Origin: an uncultured Prevotella sp.
GTDB lineage: Bacteria > Bacteroidota > Bacteroidia > Bacteroidales > Bacteroidaceae
Direction: 5' to 3'
NCBI GenBank assembly: GCA_900770025.1
Contig: CAAGIW010000071.1
Location: 1 to 34,579, forward strand
Length of the DNA: 34,579 nt
The position numbers and the translations under genes were made by a program. Below are positions 32,904 through 34,579 of this stretch, piece by piece (positions within the stretch are counted from its first letter, which is position 1; each line of letters begins with the position of its first letter). The notes beneath the pieces are model-generated. The model ran no database searches and was not told the origin of the DNA. It saw only the letters and a program-made list of their open reading frames with translations.

Positions 32904-34055
32904 TCAGTCTATCTTCTTCACATAGCAGCGGCGGCGCTTGTGGTTGATGGGGTTCAGGGGGCCCCATTGGCTCTGCACGTTGATGTTGGTTTCCATCTCC
33001 ACCTGCGTCTCGCCAAAGGCATATCCGTTTTTCTGGTAGCGTGGAATCAGGTCGGCAAAGAGCAGGGAGTTGGCGCCCTTGGAGCGGTATTCGGGCAGCA
33101 CGCCGATGAGAATCAAATCCACCGAGGGTGCCTTGTGAAACACCAATGCCCTGAGTATGTGCCACCAGCCAAAGGGCAGCAGGCGCCCGTTTTTGCACTT
33201 TCTGAAGGCGTGCGACATGGATGGCACCGATATGCCCACGCCTATAATCTTGTGGTCGGGGGTGTTCCAGTCTTCCAATACGGTCACCAAACTCAGGTCG
33301 AGCACGGGGAAGTACATCTTTACATACTGGTCTATCTGCCGTGGCGTCATCTCCGAGTAGCCATACAGGTCTTTAAAGGTCTCGTTGATCAGCTGGAAGA
33401 TGCGCTGCCCATACTGATGCTTATACACATCTTTCTTGGTAATCTTCTTCACCTGCAGGTTATAGCGCTCGCTGATCATCTTGGCTATCTTGGCATACTT
33501 CTCGGGCACCTTGTCGGGCACATACATTTTGTATTCCACATAGTCGTTGTCCTTTTCCCATCCGCCCATCTGCTCCATGTGCTGGGGGTAGTAGGGATAG
33601 TTGTAGGTGGTGAACTGTGTGCCGATGTGGTCAAAGCCGTGCGTCAGCATTCCTTCGCGGTCCATGTCGGTAAAGCCCAATGGTCCCACTATCTCGGTCA
33701 TGCCACGCTCCTTGCCCCATTGCTCCACGGTGCTCAGCAAGGCCTTGCTCACCTCAATGTCGTCGATGAAGTCTATCCATCCAAAGCGCACGCGCTTGCG
33801 GTTCCACTTGCCATTGGCCCTATTGTTGATGATGGCAGCCACGCGCCCCACCACCTTACCGTCTTTGTAGGCAAGGAAGTAGTCGGTTTCGCAAAACTCA
33901 AAAGCGGCGTTCTTGTCCTTGCTCAGGGTAAACACCTCGTCACGATACAGGTTGGGCACTGCATTCTCACAATCACGATACAGGTCGTAATTAAACTGGA
34001 TGAAAGTATCCAAGTCCTTTTTGCTGGCTACTTTTCTTATTTCGATATTTGACAT
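32904..34055 (-). CDS. GNAT-fold N-acyltransferase-like protein
   Basis: The 383-aa soluble protein resembles the large GNAT-like proteins annotated as N-acetyltransferases (YghO-like) in Bacteroidota. The first part has FEFCETDYFLAYKDGKVVGRVAAIINN, a GNAT beta strand pair, then GPLGFTDMDREGML. A second GNAT-like segment near the C-terminus reads LILIGVLPEYRSKGANSLLF, whose YRSKGAN resembles the acyl-CoA-binding R/Q-x-x-G-x-G/A loop. It ends METNINVQSQWGPLNP...RRRCYVKKI. The substrate is unknown. Some large GNAT-like proteins act as ceramide synthases in sphingolipid-making bacteria, which is only a lead here. It is first in the set with parE, the S41 protease and ybeY. Confidence 0.75.
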   Translation of the reverse strand: MSNIEIRKVASKKDLDTFIQFNYDLYRDCENAVPNLYRDEVFTLSKDKNAAFEFCETDYFLAYKDGKVVGRVAAIINNRANGKWNRKRVRFGWIDFIDDIEVSKALLSTVEQWGKERGMTEIVGPLGFTDMDREGMLTHGFDHIGTQFTTYNYPYYPQHMEQMGGWEKDNDYVEYKMYVPDKVPEKYAKIAKMISERYNLQVKKITKKDVYKHQYGQRIFQLINETFKDLYGYSEMTPRQIDQYVKMYFPVLDLSLVTVLEDWNTPDHKIIGVGISVPSMSHAFRKCKNGRLLPFGWWHILRALVFHKAPSVDLILIGVLPEYRSKGANSLLFADLIPRYQKNGYAFGETQVEMETNINVQSQWGPLNPINHKRRRCYVKKID

Positions 34056-34184
34056 TCTGTTTCTCTAAATAATGCACTGGCGGCGTGTGTGTATGATGCG
34101 TCGGCGGCATACGCGATGTGTGGTGCTGCATGTTGCACCGAAATCCATCTGCTTTATAGTTGGAAAGCAGTTCTCATCAAAGTG

Positions 34185-34192
34185 CAAAGTTA
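34185..34192 (-). promoter_or_regulatory. -7 element upstream of the acyltransferase-parE set
   Basis: Minus-strand TAACTTTG matches TAnnTTTG, with AT-rich sequence upstream but no clear -33 TTTG. It would give an unusually long leader of about 120 nt before the ATG at 34055, containing short self-complementary stretches such as GGTGC/GCACC. Confidence 0.5.
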
Positions 34193-34297
34193 GGAATAAT
34201 AATTAAAATAACGTGAGTTCGGTGTGAGAAAGTTACTGAAAAAGTTGTGGCAGTGAAACATTTTATGAAACTTTATAGGAAGAAATCAAACAGGAAA

Positions 34298-34381
34298 GCC
34301 CCACCCAGCCTCCCCAAGGGGAGGAGAAGAAAACATGAAGGCCCCACCCGGCCTCCCCAAGGGGAGGAGAAGAAAACATGA
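34298..34381. repeat. Two tandem 43-bp copies of a GC-rich palindrome
   Basis: Copies start at 34298 and 34341 with one clear internal difference. Each contains the perfect palindrome CCTCCCCAAGGGGAGG (34309-34324 and 34352-34367) followed by AGAAGAAAACATGA. I recall similar GCCTCCCCAAGGGGAGG sequences as dispersed intergenic repeats in Prevotella and relatives. It could act as a terminator-like hairpin or a REP-type element. Confidence 0.85.
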
Positions 34382-34401
34382 GCGCAGCAATTCGGTTGCA
34401 G

Positions 34402-34428
34402 GATAAGTGGCTGATGATGAGTGGATAA
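34402..34428 (+). repeat. 27-bp conserved motif of the repeat element, copy B
   Basis: The reverse complement of 19786-19812 with two mismatches. It lies 59 bp from the start of array copy B. Together with the array it defines an inverted second copy of the element. Confidence 0.85.
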
Positions 34429-34487
34429 TTGGTGTTCTGAAAGGATGCCAAAGGCGCATTATAATCCAAAGCAAATTGGGGTGATTT

Positions 34488-34579
34488 CTAAAACGGTGCG
34501 TTTTGCGTTCTAAAACGGTGCGTTTTGCGTTCCAAAATGGTGCGTTTTGCAATGCAAAATGGTGCGTTTTGCAAAATGG
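34488..34579 (+). repeat. 22-bp tandem repeat array, copy B (at least 4 units, cut by the window end)
   Basis: Units start at 34488, 34510, 34532 and 34554; the last runs without the normal linker into CAAAATGG at the window edge. In copy A the outer unit likewise runs straight into CAAAACG, so this junction may be the true element boundary. The core read on the plus strand is YAAAAYGGTGCGTTTTG, the reverse complement of copy A. Confidence 0.9.

Larger units (their letters stand above)
34056..34579. other. Gene-free right end with promoter, palindrome pair and repeat element
   Basis: I see no credible gene. From left to right: the long leader and -7 element of the acyltransferase gene, an AT-rich stretch, two copies of a GC-rich palindromic repeat (34298-34381), the 27-bp motif (34402-34428), a diverged spacer and the 22-bp array that runs into the window edge. 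Short open frames here translate only the repeats. Confidence 0.7.

Noticed and set aside
32940..34052. A 370-codon open frame antisense to the GNAT-like gene
   Set aside because: Same strand-mirroring effect; low-complexity His/Val/Leu-rich product without family features.
34263..34552. Small minus-strand frames with SPPLGEAGWG-type repeats
   Set aside because: They translate the tandem GC-rich palindrome and the 22-bp array only.

Overview
The window looks like chromosome from a Bacteroidota gut or oral anaerobe, most likely Prevotellaceae (Prevotella/Segatella). Evidence: several sigma-ABfr-type promoters (TTTG, about 20 bp, TAnnTTTG), no strong Shine-Dalgarno sequences, an LpxC-FabZ fusion, a phosphoglycerate-mutase-like protein in the homoserine-kinase slot of a threonine operon, an Rpn/PD-(D/E)XK protein with an AEGRAEGL-repeat tail, and a GLUG-repeat surface protein followed by a 45-residue peptide.

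Layout. 1-355: terminator-like hairpin and a promoter. 356-4944 (+): a 1481-aa secreted repeat protein and a small peptide, closed by a bidirectional terminator. 5048-11681 (-): envelope operon lpxD, lpxC-fabZ, lpxA, miaA, class A PBP. 11768-18399 (-): seven-gene housekeeping operon phoH, purC, menG/ubiE, aroE, purM, prfA, pyrF. 18485-19434 (-): tRNA-Ser(GCT), tRNA-Glu(CTC) and tcdA. 19435-19871: tRNA promoter, a 22-bp tandem repeat element and the thrC hairpin. 19872-25810 (-): threonine operon thrA, apgM-type homoserine kinase, thrC, preceded by an EFR1-type flavodoxin/ferredoxin protein. 26070-28859 (+): tRNA-Arg(TCT), an Rpn-family nuclease/transposase-like gene, ruvB, coaD. 28873-34055 (-): GNAT-like acyltransferase, parE, S41 protease, ybeY. 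34056-34579: gene-free, with a duplicated GC-rich palindrome and a second, inverted copy of the 22-bp repeat element.

Most genes are ordinary core metabolism and envelope functions, all apparently intact. The least explained structure is the repeat element seen twice in inverted orientation (19621-19812 and 34402-34579). Each copy has an array of 22-bp units, a diverged spacer of about 55-59 bp and a 27-bp motif conserved at 25 of 27 positions. Within the units, the variable bases stay pairable as RNA on one strand only. Also worth attention are the small peptide behind the surface protein, the mosaic repeat architecture of that protein, and tcdA lying behind a tRNA gene whose product is an expected substrate of TcdA.
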